Positions 7,802 to 16,035 of a stretch of DNA of 64,000 bases are shown here, in pieces (position 1 is the first letter of the stretch; each line of letters opens with the position of its first letter). The notes under the pieces were generated by a model. That model was not told the DNA's origin and did not search any database. It saw nothing but the letters and a program-made list of their open reading frames with translations. The stretch is from Mesotoga prima MesG1.Ag.4.2 (GTDB lineage Bacteria > Thermotogota > Thermotogae > Petrotogales > Kosmotogaceae), in assembly GCF_000147715.2 (NCBI RefSeq), contig NC_017934.1:2232001-2296000 (forward strand). Direction: 5' to 3'. The position numbers were made by a program, and so were the translations under genes.

Positions 7802-9295
7802 TTAACCTCCAAGCGCCAGTGTCAATAACTGCTCTGTAGATGAATCTTTACCTTCAAGTTCGGCGACAATTGTTCCTTTTCTTATCACAAGGATTCGATC
7901 GCATATCGCACTCATCTCCCGGAATTCAGATGACAATATCAATATTCCTGTACCCCTATCGGCAAGGTAGTTGATCAGAGAATAGATCTCTGTCTTTGCA
8001 CCGATGTCAATTCCGCGAGTCGGCTCATCAAGTATCAAGATATCTGGTTCACCACAAAGCCATTTTCCAATAACAACTTTCTGCTGGTTTCCACCAGAGA
8101 GATTCTGGACTGCCATTTTTATGTCTAAAGGTCTTATTTTTAGTTTTTCTGACGTATCCGTTGCAATTTCTGATTTCTTTTTGCTCGAGATTATTCCGTT
8201 CTTAATGGCGAGATCGATGTTTGCAACACAGATGTTATGTTCTACGTTGAGCCTAAGAAATAAGCCCTGTTCCTTTCTATCCTCTGGAATGAAAGAGATA
8301 CCATGTCTCTTTGCATCATCGGGCGAGTTTAATCTCACTTCCTTGCCAGCAATTGAGAGCTTTCCCTTTATAGCCCTGTCTGCTCCGAACAAACCGAGGG
8401 CAAGTTCGCTTTTTCCAGAACCGATTATTCCCGTTATACCGAGGATCTCGCCTTTTTTCAAGCTAAAACTGACTGGAGCAAGCATCTTGTCGGTCTTGAA
8501 CTCTTCTATTTCCAACAGTGTATCTTCGGATGGTCTCCCCTCTCGTACCGGGAACTCTTCTTTCAAGGTTCTTCCAAGCATTGATTTTACCAGCGTCTTT
8601 AGATCCACCTTATCAATTTCGAAGGTTCCGGCGTTTTGACCGTCTCTCAGTACGGTGGCTCTGTCACACACTCTAAAGACTTCATCAAGATGATGGGAGA
8701 TGTAGATCATGTTCACTTTTTTTAGTTTCAGATCATCCATAATCTCAAACAGAGTATCGATTTCCACTCTGCTCATACCGGTTGTAGGTTCATCGAGAAG
8801 AAGGATATTGGCGTTTATCGATAGCGCTTTTATTATTTCCACTATCCTTTTCTGCCCAAGACCTAGGTCTCTGACAAGAGTGCTAGGATCTATTTCGATT
8901 CCGAAGGAAGATAGATACTCCGCTGCTCTTCGAATGAGCTCTTTCTTTCTTAAAGTTCCAAAGAAGGATGTGGTAGGTTCGTGACCCAGGAATATATTCT
9001 CGGCGACTGTTAGTGAGTCCACGAGACTTAGTTCTTGATATATTGCGCCTATTCCTTTGTGTCGTGCGTCTACGGGGTCTTCAATCGTTACTGTTTTTCC
9101 TTGGACCTGAATAGTCCCCGAATCCATTTTATGAACTCCGGTCAGGATCTTTATCAGTGTAGATTTTCCAGCTCCGTTTTCGCCAAGGAGCGCATGTACT
9201 TCACCTTCGCTCAGCTCGAAGCTTACATCCTTCAGAGCATGGATTCCACCAAAAGATTTATATATTCCTTCCAGTTTCAGCGCAATATCTGGCAC
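7802..9295 (-). CDS. rbsA: Ribose-type ABC transporter, double ATP-binding subunit
   Basis: A 497-residue protein with two fused ABC domains, as in RbsA/MglA/XylG. Domain 1 has Walker A GENGAGKST, a degenerate signature LGLGQKRIVEI, and Walker B LLLDEPTTGM. Domain 2 has a variant P-loop GIIGSGKSE, a proper signature LSGGNQQKV and Walker B LILDEPTRGID. It drives sugar import through RbsC at the inner membrane face. It begins three bases after the ribokinase stop in the reading direction and so belongs to the same transcript. Confidence 0.95.
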   Translation of the reverse strand: MPDIALKLEGIYKSFGGIHALKDVSFELSEGEVHALLGENGAGKSTLIKILTGVHKMDSGTIQVQGKTVTIEDPVDARHKGIGAIYQELSLVDSLTVAENIFLGHEPTTSFFGTLRKKELIRRAAEYLSSFGIEIDPSTLVRDLGLGQKRIVEIIKALSINANILLLDEPTTGMSRVEIDTLFEIMDDLKLKKVNMIYISHHLDEVFRVCDRATVLRDGQNAGTFEIDKVDLKTLVKSMLGRTLKEEFPVREGRPSEDTLLEIEEFKTDKMLAPVSFSLKKGEILGITGIIGSGKSELALGLFGADRAIKGKLSIAGKEVRLNSPDDAKRHGISFIPEDRKEQGLFLRLNVEHNICVANIDLAIKNGIISSKKKSEIATDTSEKLKIRPLDIKMAVQNLSGGNQQKVVIGKWLCGEPDILILDEPTRGIDIGAKTEIYSLINYLADRGTGILILSSEFREMSAICDRILVIRKGTIVAELEGKDSSTEQLLTLALGG

Positions 9296-9298
9296 CTG

Positions 9299-10243
9299 TT
9301 ACACCTGCCTTCTTAGTAACTTCTCGACGCTTTTCGGAGCAGGGATAGAAGTTTGAGCACCGGAGATTGTAGTGCTCAATGCTCCTGCTGCATTTGCCCA
9401 CTCTAGAGATTCCTTCAGATGCATACCCTTCGATAAAGCAGCTGCCAAAGCCCCTGAAAAGACATCTCCAGCCGCAGTTGTGTCCACACAGTGAACGTCA
9501 AAGGGCTTCAAGTCCATGAAGTCATTGCCATCAACTCCAACAACGCCTTTTTCGCCAAGAGTAATTATTGGTAGATTGAAGCCCATTGAACTTAGTCTTT
9601 GGAGGGCAATCCGCGCAGATTCTCTGTCGTGGACATCTATGCCTGTCAGAATCCTCGCTTCGGATTCATTAGGCTTTATTAAATTGATCAAAGGCGCGAT
9701 GGAATCGGGGAACCCATTTCTAGGAGCAGGCGCGGGATCGACTATCGTAAACATTCCATTTTCATGGGCCAGTTTGATTGCCCTGAAGATTGTCTCCTGT
9801 GCTATTTCCATTGTTAGCAAAAGAATACGCCCGCGTTTGAAGAGATCAGAGTTTTTCTCCACGTCTTCAGGAGAAAGCCGCGCATTACTACCCGGGGTAA
9901 AAGAAATCGAGTTTTGCCCATTTTTGTCAACTCTTATCATTGCAATACCCGCTGTGCTTTCGGGATCCCTAAGTATTCTGGAAGTGTCTACCCCTTTTTC
10001 CTTCATCATCTGGATCAGTTCTTCACTGAATCCGTCACCACCAAGTTTCGTAAACATCTGAACTCTCGCGCCACTGATTGCCGCCGCAACTGCTTGATTT
10101 CCTCCCTTTCCTCCCGGGTAGGTACTGAAGTTGTCTGTGAGAACAGTCTCTCCAGGCTCAGGAAGTCTATCCATTACCATCACTAGATCCATGTTCATGC
10201 TTCCCATGCAGAGAATCTCTCCGTTAAATGCGTAATCAATCAT
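9299..10243 (-). CDS. rbsK: Ribokinase (PfkB family)
   Basis: A 314-residue cytoplasmic kinase that phosphorylates ribose to ribose 5-phosphate with ATP. Family signatures are the N-terminal GSMNMDLVMVMDRLPEPGE, the GGKGGNQAVAAA substrate-binding loop, and the C-terminal DTTAAGDVFSGALA with the anion hole and catalytic Asp. The ATG at 10243 is preferred over an upstream frame because GAGGCGGG precedes it and the family starts here; it overlaps the upstream gene by 8 bases. Position in an rbs operon supports ribose, although PfkB kinases with this motif set may accept other sugars. Confidence 0.93.
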   Translation of the reverse strand: MIDYAFNGEILCMGSMNMDLVMVMDRLPEPGETVLTDNFSTYPGGKGGNQAVAAAISGARVQMFTKLGGDGFSEELIQMMKEKGVDTSRILRDPESTAGIAMIRVDKNGQNSISFTPGSNARLSPEDVEKNSDLFKRGRILLLTMEIAQETIFRAIKLAHENGMFTIVDPAPAPRNGFPDSIAPLINLIKPNESEARILTGIDVHDRESARIALQRLSSMGFNLPIITLGEKGVVGVDGNDFMDLKPFDVHCVDTTAAGDVFSGALAAALSKGMHLKESLEWANAAGALSTTISGAQTSIPAPKSVEKLLRRQV

Positions 10244-11084
10244 CGTAGCCCGCCTCTCTAAGGGATTCAACGGTTTTCATAAAGCTTCTGACGTTGTTTG
10301 GATCAACGGGATTCTTCCAGTTGTTGTCCCTCTTGAAGTAGCTTCCGACGATTGCTCCATCGGCAAACCTAAGAAGTTCACCTACGTTTTCTTTTGTCAA
10401 ACCACTTCCGATCATCACCGGAATGCTTACAGCTTCACTGAAACTCTTTACTTTTTCTGCGTTAGGTGCCTGCCCGGTCTCAAATCCCGTAACGATTAGA
10501 ATTTCTGCCCCTTCCGATTCGGCGTCATGAGCCTGTTCCTCAACACTTCTGTCAGAAATAATGAAATGACTCCCATGTTTCACATTCACATCACACATGA
10601 ACTTAATCTCTTCTGCGCCTATAAGTTTTCTGTATCTAGAAAGCTCTGCCCCGATGCCTTCCGTCAAACCCGCGTGAGAAACATACGCATTGACCCATTC
10701 GAAGATTCTTATCCATTTTGCGCCACCAGCAACTGCGGCGGCGAGTGCTGCCTTTCCTCCATTGAGATGGCAGTTCACACCTACAGGTATATTGACGGCT
10801 TCTCTCACACTTTGAGTCGCTACTGCCAGGGCAGCGGAAGTCTCGTGACCGATCCTTTCCCCTTTGAGATATGGAAAGTCCCAGATGTTTTCAATTTGAA
10901 GTCCATCAACACCACATCCCTCCATAATTCTCGCTTCTTCAATAGCGATCCTGAGAATCTCCTTCATGCCCAGTTTTTCGGGATCGTATCTCGGTGATCC
11001 TGGAAGGGGACGCAGATGTATCATTCCAATAATCGGTTTGCCTTTTTTGAATATGCTGCTTAGAACTTCCCTATCTCTTCTCAC
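10236..11084 (-). CDS. BtpA/SgcQ family TIM-barrel protein
   Basis: A 282-residue cytoplasmic protein of the BtpA family. The family name comes from a cyanobacterial photosystem I biogenesis factor, but most members, such as SgcQ, sit in carbohydrate operons of non-photosynthetic bacteria. Visible family features are GMIHLRPLPGSPRY at the N terminus, DGLQIENIWDFPY, VGVNCHLNGG, KFMCDVNVKHGSH and VMIGSGLTKENV, a phosphate-binding-like barrel end. The start is GTG at 11084 with AGAGGTGG upstream; the overlapping ATG would stop at once. It overlaps rbsK by 8 bases. Its reaction is not established; a sugar-phosphate or nucleoside lyase/aldolase role is only an inference from barrel and context. 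Confidence 0.85.
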   Translation of the reverse strand: MRRDREVLSSIFKKGKPIIGMIHLRPLPGSPRYDPEKLGMKEILRIAIEEARIMEGCGVDGLQIENIWDFPYLKGERIGHETSAALAVATQSVREAVNIPVGVNCHLNGGKAALAAAVAGGAKWIRIFEWVNAYVSHAGLTEGIGAELSRYRKLIGAEEIKFMCDVNVKHGSHFIISDRSVEEQAHDAESEGAEILIVTGFETGQAPNAEKVKSFSEAVSIPVMIGSGLTKENVGELLRFADGAIVGSYFKRDNNWKNPVDPNNVRSFMKTVESLREAGYDD

Positions 11085-11151
11085 ATAACCACCTCTTTTT
11101 CTTTTGGCGCAGATGAAATCGTGATACTTGAACTGAGCCTTTTGCCAAAAT

Positions 11152-11595
11152 CTAGAAATCGACTCCGGAAACCAGGATTATGTTTGCATATGGGGTGAAT
11201 TCCCCAGTCTTAACGAAGACTTTTACCTCTTTGCCCTGAAGACTTCCATTTAAAACGAGATCCTTGAACTCCGGATGAGGAATGTTCTCTTCAATAATGT
11301 CGTTGCCCTTGTTTTTCACTTTAGAGACTATCTCCTTTAGCTGAGAATAGATCTCGGGACTTACTGATCTGGTCTCGTCAGCAATGATTACCTTTTCAAT
11401 CTCGAGCTCTTCAAGAACGACTTTAACGACATCCACGAATCTTGGTAGATTTCTTCCGACTGACACGTCAATGCATACAGTGTTCCCATGCCTAGGAAAG
11501 GGAAAACCTCTATCCGTTATTACCAGCATGTCACCGTGCCCAAGCCTCGCGACTTCTCTCGAAAGATCGTTGTGAAGAATGCCTTTTGTTTTCAT
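11152..11595 (-). CDS. rbsD: D-ribose pyranase
   Basis: A 147-residue member of the RbsD/FucU family, which interconverts pyranose and furanose forms of ribose so that ribokinase receives the right form. The N terminus KTKGILHNDLSREVARLGHGD carries the conserved catalytic His, and LVITDRGFPFP the following strand. Two adjacent ATGs (11598, 11595) are available behind GGAGGTGA; the second aligns with the family and is slightly better spaced. It sits between lacI and the BtpA-like gene. Its presence is the main argument that the transported sugar is ribose. Confidence 0.93.
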   Translation of the reverse strand: MKTKGILHNDLSREVARLGHGDMLVITDRGFPFPRHGNTVCIDVSVGRNLPRFVDVVKVVLEELEIEKVIIADETRSVSPEIYSQLKEIVSKVKNKGNDIIEENIPHPEFKDLVLNGSLQGKEVKVFVKTGEFTPYANIILVSGVDF

Positions 11596-11616
11596 CATTT
11601 CACCTCCAAAGATTTG

Positions 11617-12630
11617 TCAAACTTGCGTTGATTCTCTTACAATAAGATGTGAATCGAGTTCAATCTTTCTTGTGTCGACGTATTCTCCATGTTGCTTCTT
11701 AATAATCTTTTCTAGAAGCAGTTTCATCGCTGTCCGTCCAGCTTCGTACTTAGGTTGATCGACAGTGGTCATTGACGGAATCACCAGCGATGAATACAGA
11801 ACGTTGTCGAAGCCGGCTATGGCGATATCTTCGGGGATTTTCAAACCATTTTGTTTTGCCGCCTCGATCGCTCCCCACGCCATCATGTCGTTTCCAGCAA
11901 AAACGGCTGTAGGCCTTATCTTAAGCTTCAAAATGTATTGCTTCATTATCTTGAAACCATCTTCGTACTTGAAACCACCAAAATAGATCTTCAGGTTTTC
12001 GCCTTTAATACCGTCCTTTTCTAATTCGCTACAAAAGCCTTGAAGCCTCCTGACTGCGCTTGGAACATCTTTAGGACCAGATATACAAGCGAATCTCTTG
12101 TGGCCTTTGTCCAGCAAGTGCCTTGCCAGTTGAGCGGAACCCTTGAAGTTATTCGTGTATACTACATCAATTAACGGGTTTTCTATTTTGAGGTGCCTAT
12201 CGAGGATTACCATAGGCATTCCATTGGAGAGATCGGCTAGAAGCTCCTCATCCATTCTCGGTGCCACATTTATGACACCATCTACTCCATGTCCAAGAAA
12301 AGAAATCAAGGTTTCTTCTTCTCTGTAACTTCTTCCATCACTATTACAAAGAAACATCTGGTAGTCGTGCTCGAGAGCTATGCTCTCTACCCCCCTGGCA
12401 ATCTCGGCGAAGTAGGGGTTTGTTATATCTGGAACCAAGAGACCAACGAGAAAGGACTTTCTGATTTTGAGGCTTCTCGCTATTTTGCTCGGTCTGTACT
12501 GTAAAGCGTCTATAGATTCCAGAACAACTCTCTTTAGCTCCGGGCTGACGTATTTTTTGCCAGACATAACATTTGACACTGTGGCAACCGATACCCCTGC
12601 ACGCTTAGCAACATCTTTCATGTTCGCCAT
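11617..12630 (-). CDS. LacI family transcriptional regulator of the ribose operon
   Basis: A 337-residue repressor. Residues 4-25 are the helix-turn-helix (MKDVAKRAGVSVATVSNVMS), followed by the hinge helix segment YRPSKIARSLK, and then a periplasmic-binding-protein-like effector domain (VGLLVPDITNPYFAEIARG). It is the first gene of the operon, 19 bases ahead of rbsD, and two LacI-type palindromes lie between its start and its promoter. Autorepression of the whole operon, relieved by ribose or a derivative, is expected. RbsR-like in role; the effector is inferred from context. Confidence 0.93.
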   Translation of the reverse strand: MANMKDVAKRAGVSVATVSNVMSGKKYVSPELKRVVLESIDALQYRPSKIARSLKIRKSFLVGLLVPDITNPYFAEIARGVESIALEHDYQMFLCNSDGRSYREEETLISFLGHGVDGVINVAPRMDEELLADLSNGMPMVILDRHLKIENPLIDVVYTNNFKGSAQLARHLLDKGHKRFACISGPKDVPSAVRRLQGFCSELEKDGIKGENLKIYFGGFKYEDGFKIMKQYILKLKIRPTAVFAGNDMMAWGAIEAAKQNGLKIPEDIAIAGFDNVLYSSLVIPSMTTVDQPKYEAGRTAMKLLLEKIIKKQHGEYVDTRKIELDSHLIVRESTQV

Positions 12631-12656
12631 TTAAATCTATCCCCTCTGACCTGCCA

Positions 12657-12682
12657 GTTAAACGTTTAGTTAATCGTTTAAC
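12657..12682. promoter_or_regulatory. Tandem LacI-type operators
   Basis: Two overlapping palindromes centred on CG: TTAAACGTTTA type at 12657-12670 (core TAAACGTTTA is perfect) and GTTAATCGTTTAAC at 12669-12682 (one mismatched pair). Their centres are 12 bp apart. They follow the predicted -10 of the lacI-rbs promoter, so bound repressor would block transcription. Confidence 0.8.
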
Positions 12683-12685
12683 TAC

Positions 12686-12713
12686 AGTGTATCATCATTC
12701 TTTTATTTGCCAA
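12686..12713 (-). promoter_or_regulatory. Promoter of the lacI-rbs operon
   Basis: On the minus strand TTGGCA, 16 bases, TACACT; the tandem operators start four bases downstream of the -10. Moderate matches to the housekeeping consensus. Confidence 0.55.
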
Positions 12714-12995
12714 AACTCGATTTTCTTCGAATGAAGCTGATCATTTTTGCTGAAAGGCAATTAAGTGCTTTTATCTCATCCAATCGCATCCATTTCTGCA
12801 GTCGCGCAGTTCACTTAACGGGCAAATCCATAAGGATAACGGCGAGACGTTTTGGAACAAGTGAGTGCTAATTCCCTTTTCTGTTAAAGATTAGTGAATG
12901 ATCTAGCCGGTTATGCTAGAAAAATATCGATCGTACTATAATGGATGAGATCAAGTTATGCGGTTACTTACTTAAGCATTAACGGAGGTGGTTAT
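12714..12995. other. Intergenic region between the rbs operon and pspC
   Basis: A divergent spacer. A TATAAT on the plus strand at 12937-12942 is a possible -10 for the pspC pair, about 50 bases ahead of the GTG start, but no good -35 is seen. No other structure is recognised. Confidence 0.35.
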
Positions 12996-13439
12996 GTGAG
13001 TGATACGAAGAGGTTATACAAGTCTAGAAAGGACAAAGTAATAGATGGTCTCGCAGGTGGAATAGCAGAGTATCTGGGGGTAGATCCGGTGATTGTAAGG
13101 CTGGTGTTTGTTGCTCTGATCTTCGCAGGTGGTGCCGGATTGATTATATACATAATTGGTATGTTTATAGTACCCAGGGCACCTATCAATAGCGAGAACA
13201 ACGTCGTGATAATGGATGAAGAGGGGAAGCCGATAGAAGAGGGAAAAAAGGAAGAATTCTCTGATAGCAAGAGTAAACTGATCATCGCGGCGCTTCTCAT
13301 AGTATTTGGGATAGCCCTTCTTTTAGGATCGTTTACTCCCTGGAACATTTTCAGCGGTATCTTCTGGAAAACCGTTATAGGTGTTGTATTGATTGCAGGT
13401 GGAGGATTTGTGATCTATAAATCAATAAATAGGGGATGA
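12996..13439 (+). CDS. PspC domain membrane protein
   Basis: A 147-residue protein with an N-terminal PspC domain: KRLYKSRKDKVIDGLAGG, then IAEYLGVDPVIVRLVFVAL and a membrane helix ending in GMFIVPRAP. A charged linker (about residues 65-90) is followed by two further hydrophobic segments (IIAALLIVFGIALLLGSF, VIGVVLIAGGGFVIYK). PspC proteins sense envelope stress in Proteobacteria and act in related phage-shock or Lia-type systems elsewhere. The start is GTG at 12996 behind GGAGGTGG; a longer ATG frame at 12945 lacks a site. The next gene, a LiaF-like protein, follows after four bases. Confidence 0.88.
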   Translation: MSDTKRLYKSRKDKVIDGLAGGIAEYLGVDPVIVRLVFVALIFAGGAGLIIYIIGMFIVPRAPINSENNVVIMDEEGKPIEEGKKEEFSDSKSKLIIAALLIVFGIALLLGSFTPWNIFSGIFWKTVIGVVLIAGGGFVIYKSINRG

Positions 13440-13443
13440 TCCT

Positions 13444-14316
13444 ATGAAGATCGCATTGGGATTGATCTTTGTCCTGGTTGGTGTTTTGCTGATCTTCGGT
13501 CTATTTACGGGAGACACTCTTCTAAATGCTTTGGTCAATTTGGCGAATTTCTGGCCGATCATTCTTGTTCTGGTAGGAATGAGCATACTTGCTAGCATTA
13601 GGGGACTCAGGTGGATCAGATACTTGAATACAATACTTATTGTAGCTTTTGTGCTGTTCGTTTTCTTCTGGCCCTCTCCATTTCTTGCCGGTAAGAAGGC
13701 CGTTAGCGATACCGTAGTATTGGAGAGTTCCGATTCTGCAGCGAGCATCGAAATTCAAGTCGACCTCGCAATGTCGAACATAAGTTTAGAACCCTTAAGA
13801 GATGAAGTAGCATCTTCTACGGTTGCCGTGGTCGATTATGCCGTACGTGGTTCAGGTCTTAAAATTGAACAGGATATAACTCAGCTGTCGCAGAGGTTCA
13901 TAATGAAACCGGAATCGAACGTTTCATGGTTGGGAACAAGTACAGTCGTTATGAAACTTAATCCCGCTTATGACTATGTTCTAAAGTTTAACGGGGCTGT
14001 CATGAACTGCAATTTTAGTCTAGGGGAGCTTAGAGTTGATGAACTTAGAATTAACGGAGCGATCGTCAAGGCAATTGTTTCTATGTCAGCAGCGGGCTTT
14101 ACGAATATGAAGGTCAATGCCGCGATAATCAATTCAGAGATCCACATACCGGAGAATATTCGGGCGATTCTTAAACCTAGCGCTGCAATAAAGAACGTAA
14201 AAACGGATTTACCTTATACAGGCAATGAAGAATATGTATTCGAAAGTGTTTCATTTGATTTCAGTTCTTACATTACTTTGGAAAGCGCAATAATGAATTT
14301 GAAGGTCTTACGCTGA
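13444..14316 (+). CDS. LiaF-like membrane protein
   Basis: A 290-residue protein. The first 80 residues hold three or four membrane segments (GLIFVLVGVLLIFGLF, FWPIILVLVGMSILASI, ILIVAFVLFVFFWP), matching the LiaI/LiaF-like transmembrane region. The remaining 200 residues form a beta-rich domain with repeated hydrophobic turns (NISLEPLRDEV, VMNCNFSLGELRVDELRING, AAIINSEIHIPENI) resembling the toast-rack/LiaF C-terminal fold. It is coupled to pspC (4-base gap), suggesting a two-protein envelope-stress module. No kinase or response regulator is nearby. It ends 9 bases inside the convergent lipid kinase gene. Confidence 0.7.
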   Translation: MKIALGLIFVLVGVLLIFGLFTGDTLLNALVNLANFWPIILVLVGMSILASIRGLRWIRYLNTILIVAFVLFVFFWPSPFLAGKKAVSDTVVLESSDSAASIEIQVDLAMSNISLEPLRDEVASSTVAVVDYAVRGSGLKIEQDITQLSQRFIMKPESNVSWLGTSTVVMKLNPAYDYVLKFNGAVMNCNFSLGELRVDELRINGAIVKAIVSMSAAGFTNMKVNAAIINSEIHIPENIRAILKPSAAIKNVKTDLPYTGNEEYVFESVSFDFSSYITLESAIMNLKVLR

Positions 14317-15210
14317 AGCTATCTTCAAAGCCTTTTCACAAATCGAGATTTCCATAGGTAGGCTTCCTACGACTTCTCCGTCCATCTGAATAATTACATC
14401 TCTGTCGCTTTTCAAAGAGATGTTTTTGGCGGTTCGATAGCTTACTGTATTAACTACCAAATGCTCCCCTCGATAGATCTTCGGAAAGTGATAAAGCAGA
14501 CGCAATTTCGACATCTTTGAAACACCCACAACGTCAAAATATCCGTCATCCACCAGGGCTTTGGGTGCTATCCTCATTCCACCGCCAAAGTAATTTCCGT
14601 TGGCCATGGTCAAGAAGAAGTAGCTGCCTGAAGTTTCTTCTCCGTCGACAATGAAAGTTAAAGGATAAGTTTTCGAAGTGAAGAATTCGATCAGAAAAGA
14701 AAGCAGGTACGCCATCTTGCCGCTTGTCTTGAATCTTGATTTAATCATTCTAACTGTAATTGCTGCGTCAAATCCGGCTCCAACTACATTAACAGCGTAC
14801 CGTGAAGCTTTCACGCCGTTCATGTCTACATAGGACACCTTAAGCAGATCGATTTTTCGAACGTTTTCACCCGCAGCTATCTTGACCATTTCTCGATAAT
14901 TGTGCTTTAGATTGATCGTTCTAGCGAGATCATTACCGGAGCCCAGAGCGATGATGCCTACCGAAGCATTCGATTTTCCCTTTATCATCCCATTTACGAT
15001 CTCGTTTAGTGTGCCATCTCCCCCCACACTGATTATTCGATCGTAGTTCGGGTTTTTTGTCACAAAACTTAGAGCATCTTCAGGACCAGTAGTAATGTGG
15101 ATGTCGTAGTCAGCTATTTCCTCTCGGAGCAATGAGGAAATGCTTTTTTCAAAGTCCCTGCCGGCTTCACCGTGACTAGCATTTGGGTTAACTACTACGA
15201 GGGTCTTCAA
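14308..15210 (-). CDS. Diacylglycerol/lipid kinase family protein
   Basis: A 300-residue kinase of the DAGK catalytic family (YegS/DgkB-like), which phosphorylates diacylglycerol or related lipids with ATP. The nucleotide motif SVGGDGTLNEIVNG and the following GSGNDLART are complete. The N terminus LVVVNPNASHG fits the family. The start is TTG at 15210 with GGAGGTAAC upstream. It follows kamE by 48 bases on the same strand without a clear terminator, so it may be cotranscribed with the lysine operon, though a functional link is not apparent. Convergent with the LiaF-like gene (9-base overlap). Confidence 0.9.
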   Translation of the reverse strand: MKTLVVVNPNASHGEAGRDFEKSISSLLREEIADYDIHITTGPEDALSFVTKNPNYDRIISVGGDGTLNEIVNGMIKGKSNASVGIIALGSGNDLARTINLKHNYREMVKIAAGENVRKIDLLKVSYVDMNGVKASRYAVNVVGAGFDAAITVRMIKSRFKTSGKMAYLLSFLIEFFTSKTYPLTFIVDGEETSGSYFFLTMANGNYFGGGMRIAPKALVDDGYFDVVGVSKMSKLRLLYHFPKIYRGEHLVVNTVSYRTAKNISLKSDRDVIIQMDGEVVGSLPMEISICEKALKIASA

Positions 15211-15258
15211 TCGTGTTACCTCCGCCTATGCCGCGATGGTTGATTTTAACACAACTTT

Positions 15259-16035
15259 TCAGATCATGGATTCCAGTTTGTGAACTATAAAGGCTGCAAC
15301 ATCTTCAGCGAAAGTTCCGGGCCCGAATCCGGCGTCGTATCCAAGTTCTTTGGCCAATTCATGAGTAATTCTCGCTCCACCGGCTATCAGAATGATCTTT
15401 TTTCTTATGTTTTCAGCTTCGAGAAGCTCGACGAGCGAAGTCATGTTTCTAAGATGGACGTTTTTGGCCGTAACAGTTTGAGACACGAGAATTGCGTCCG
15501 CATCAAGTTCTATTGCCTTTGAGACTAACTCCTCATTTTGAACCTGACTGCCGAGGTTATAGGCATCGATATTTCTGTAACGTTCGAGGCCATAGTGCCC
15601 CGCAAAACCCTTCATATTCATAATTGCGTCAATACCAACTGTATGAGCGTCGGTACCTGTGCTAGCACCAACAACAACGATTCTTCTCTTTATTCTCTCT
15701 TCAATAAATCTGTCGATCTCCTCCATCGACATCTTTTCAAGCGTAATTTTTGGCACTCGAATTGCTGTGTAGTCAATAGCGTGAGAAAATTCTCCGTAGG
15801 CGACAAAGAATGTGAATCCGATTGTTATTTCCTTTGAAAAGACGATTTGCGGGTTTTTCAACCCCATCTTGTGTATCATTTGCTTAGCTGCTTCATCGGC
15901 CTCGGGCCCTCCAGGCACTGGCAAAGTAAAGCTGAGCTGGACTTTGCCGTCATTCAGCGTGTCTCCGTATGGAATTACTCTTGTTAAGTCTATTTCAGAG
16001 GGAAATTGATTCTTCTTTTCAGAGCAGTTATCCAT
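15259..16035 (-). CDS. kamE: Lysine 5,6-aminomutase, beta subunit
   Basis: A 258-residue cobalamin-binding subunit of D-lysine/beta-lysine 5,6-aminomutase, which moves the terminal amino group to carbon 5 giving 3,5-diaminohexanoate. The B12 base-off motif is GTDAHTVG, with the cobalt-ligand His at about residue 131. Eleven residues later, in NMKGFAGHYGLERY, lies the Lys (about 142) expected to bind PLP; this spacing equals that in the Clostridium sticklandii enzyme (His133, Lys144). The ATG at 16035 with GGGGGG upstream is used; a longer TTG frame is less likely. It overlaps kamD by 8 bases. Confidence 0.95.
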   Translation of the reverse strand: MDNCSEKKNQFPSEIDLTRVIPYGDTLNDGKVQLSFTLPVPGGPEADEAAKQMIHKMGLKNPQIVFSKEITIGFTFFVAYGEFSHAIDYTAIRVPKITLEKMSMEEIDRFIEERIKRRIVVVGASTGTDAHTVGIDAIMNMKGFAGHYGLERYRNIDAYNLGSQVQNEELVSKAIELDADAILVSQTVTAKNVHLRNMTSLVELLEAENIRKKIILIAGGARITHELAKELGYDAGFGPGTFAEDVAAFIVHKLESMI

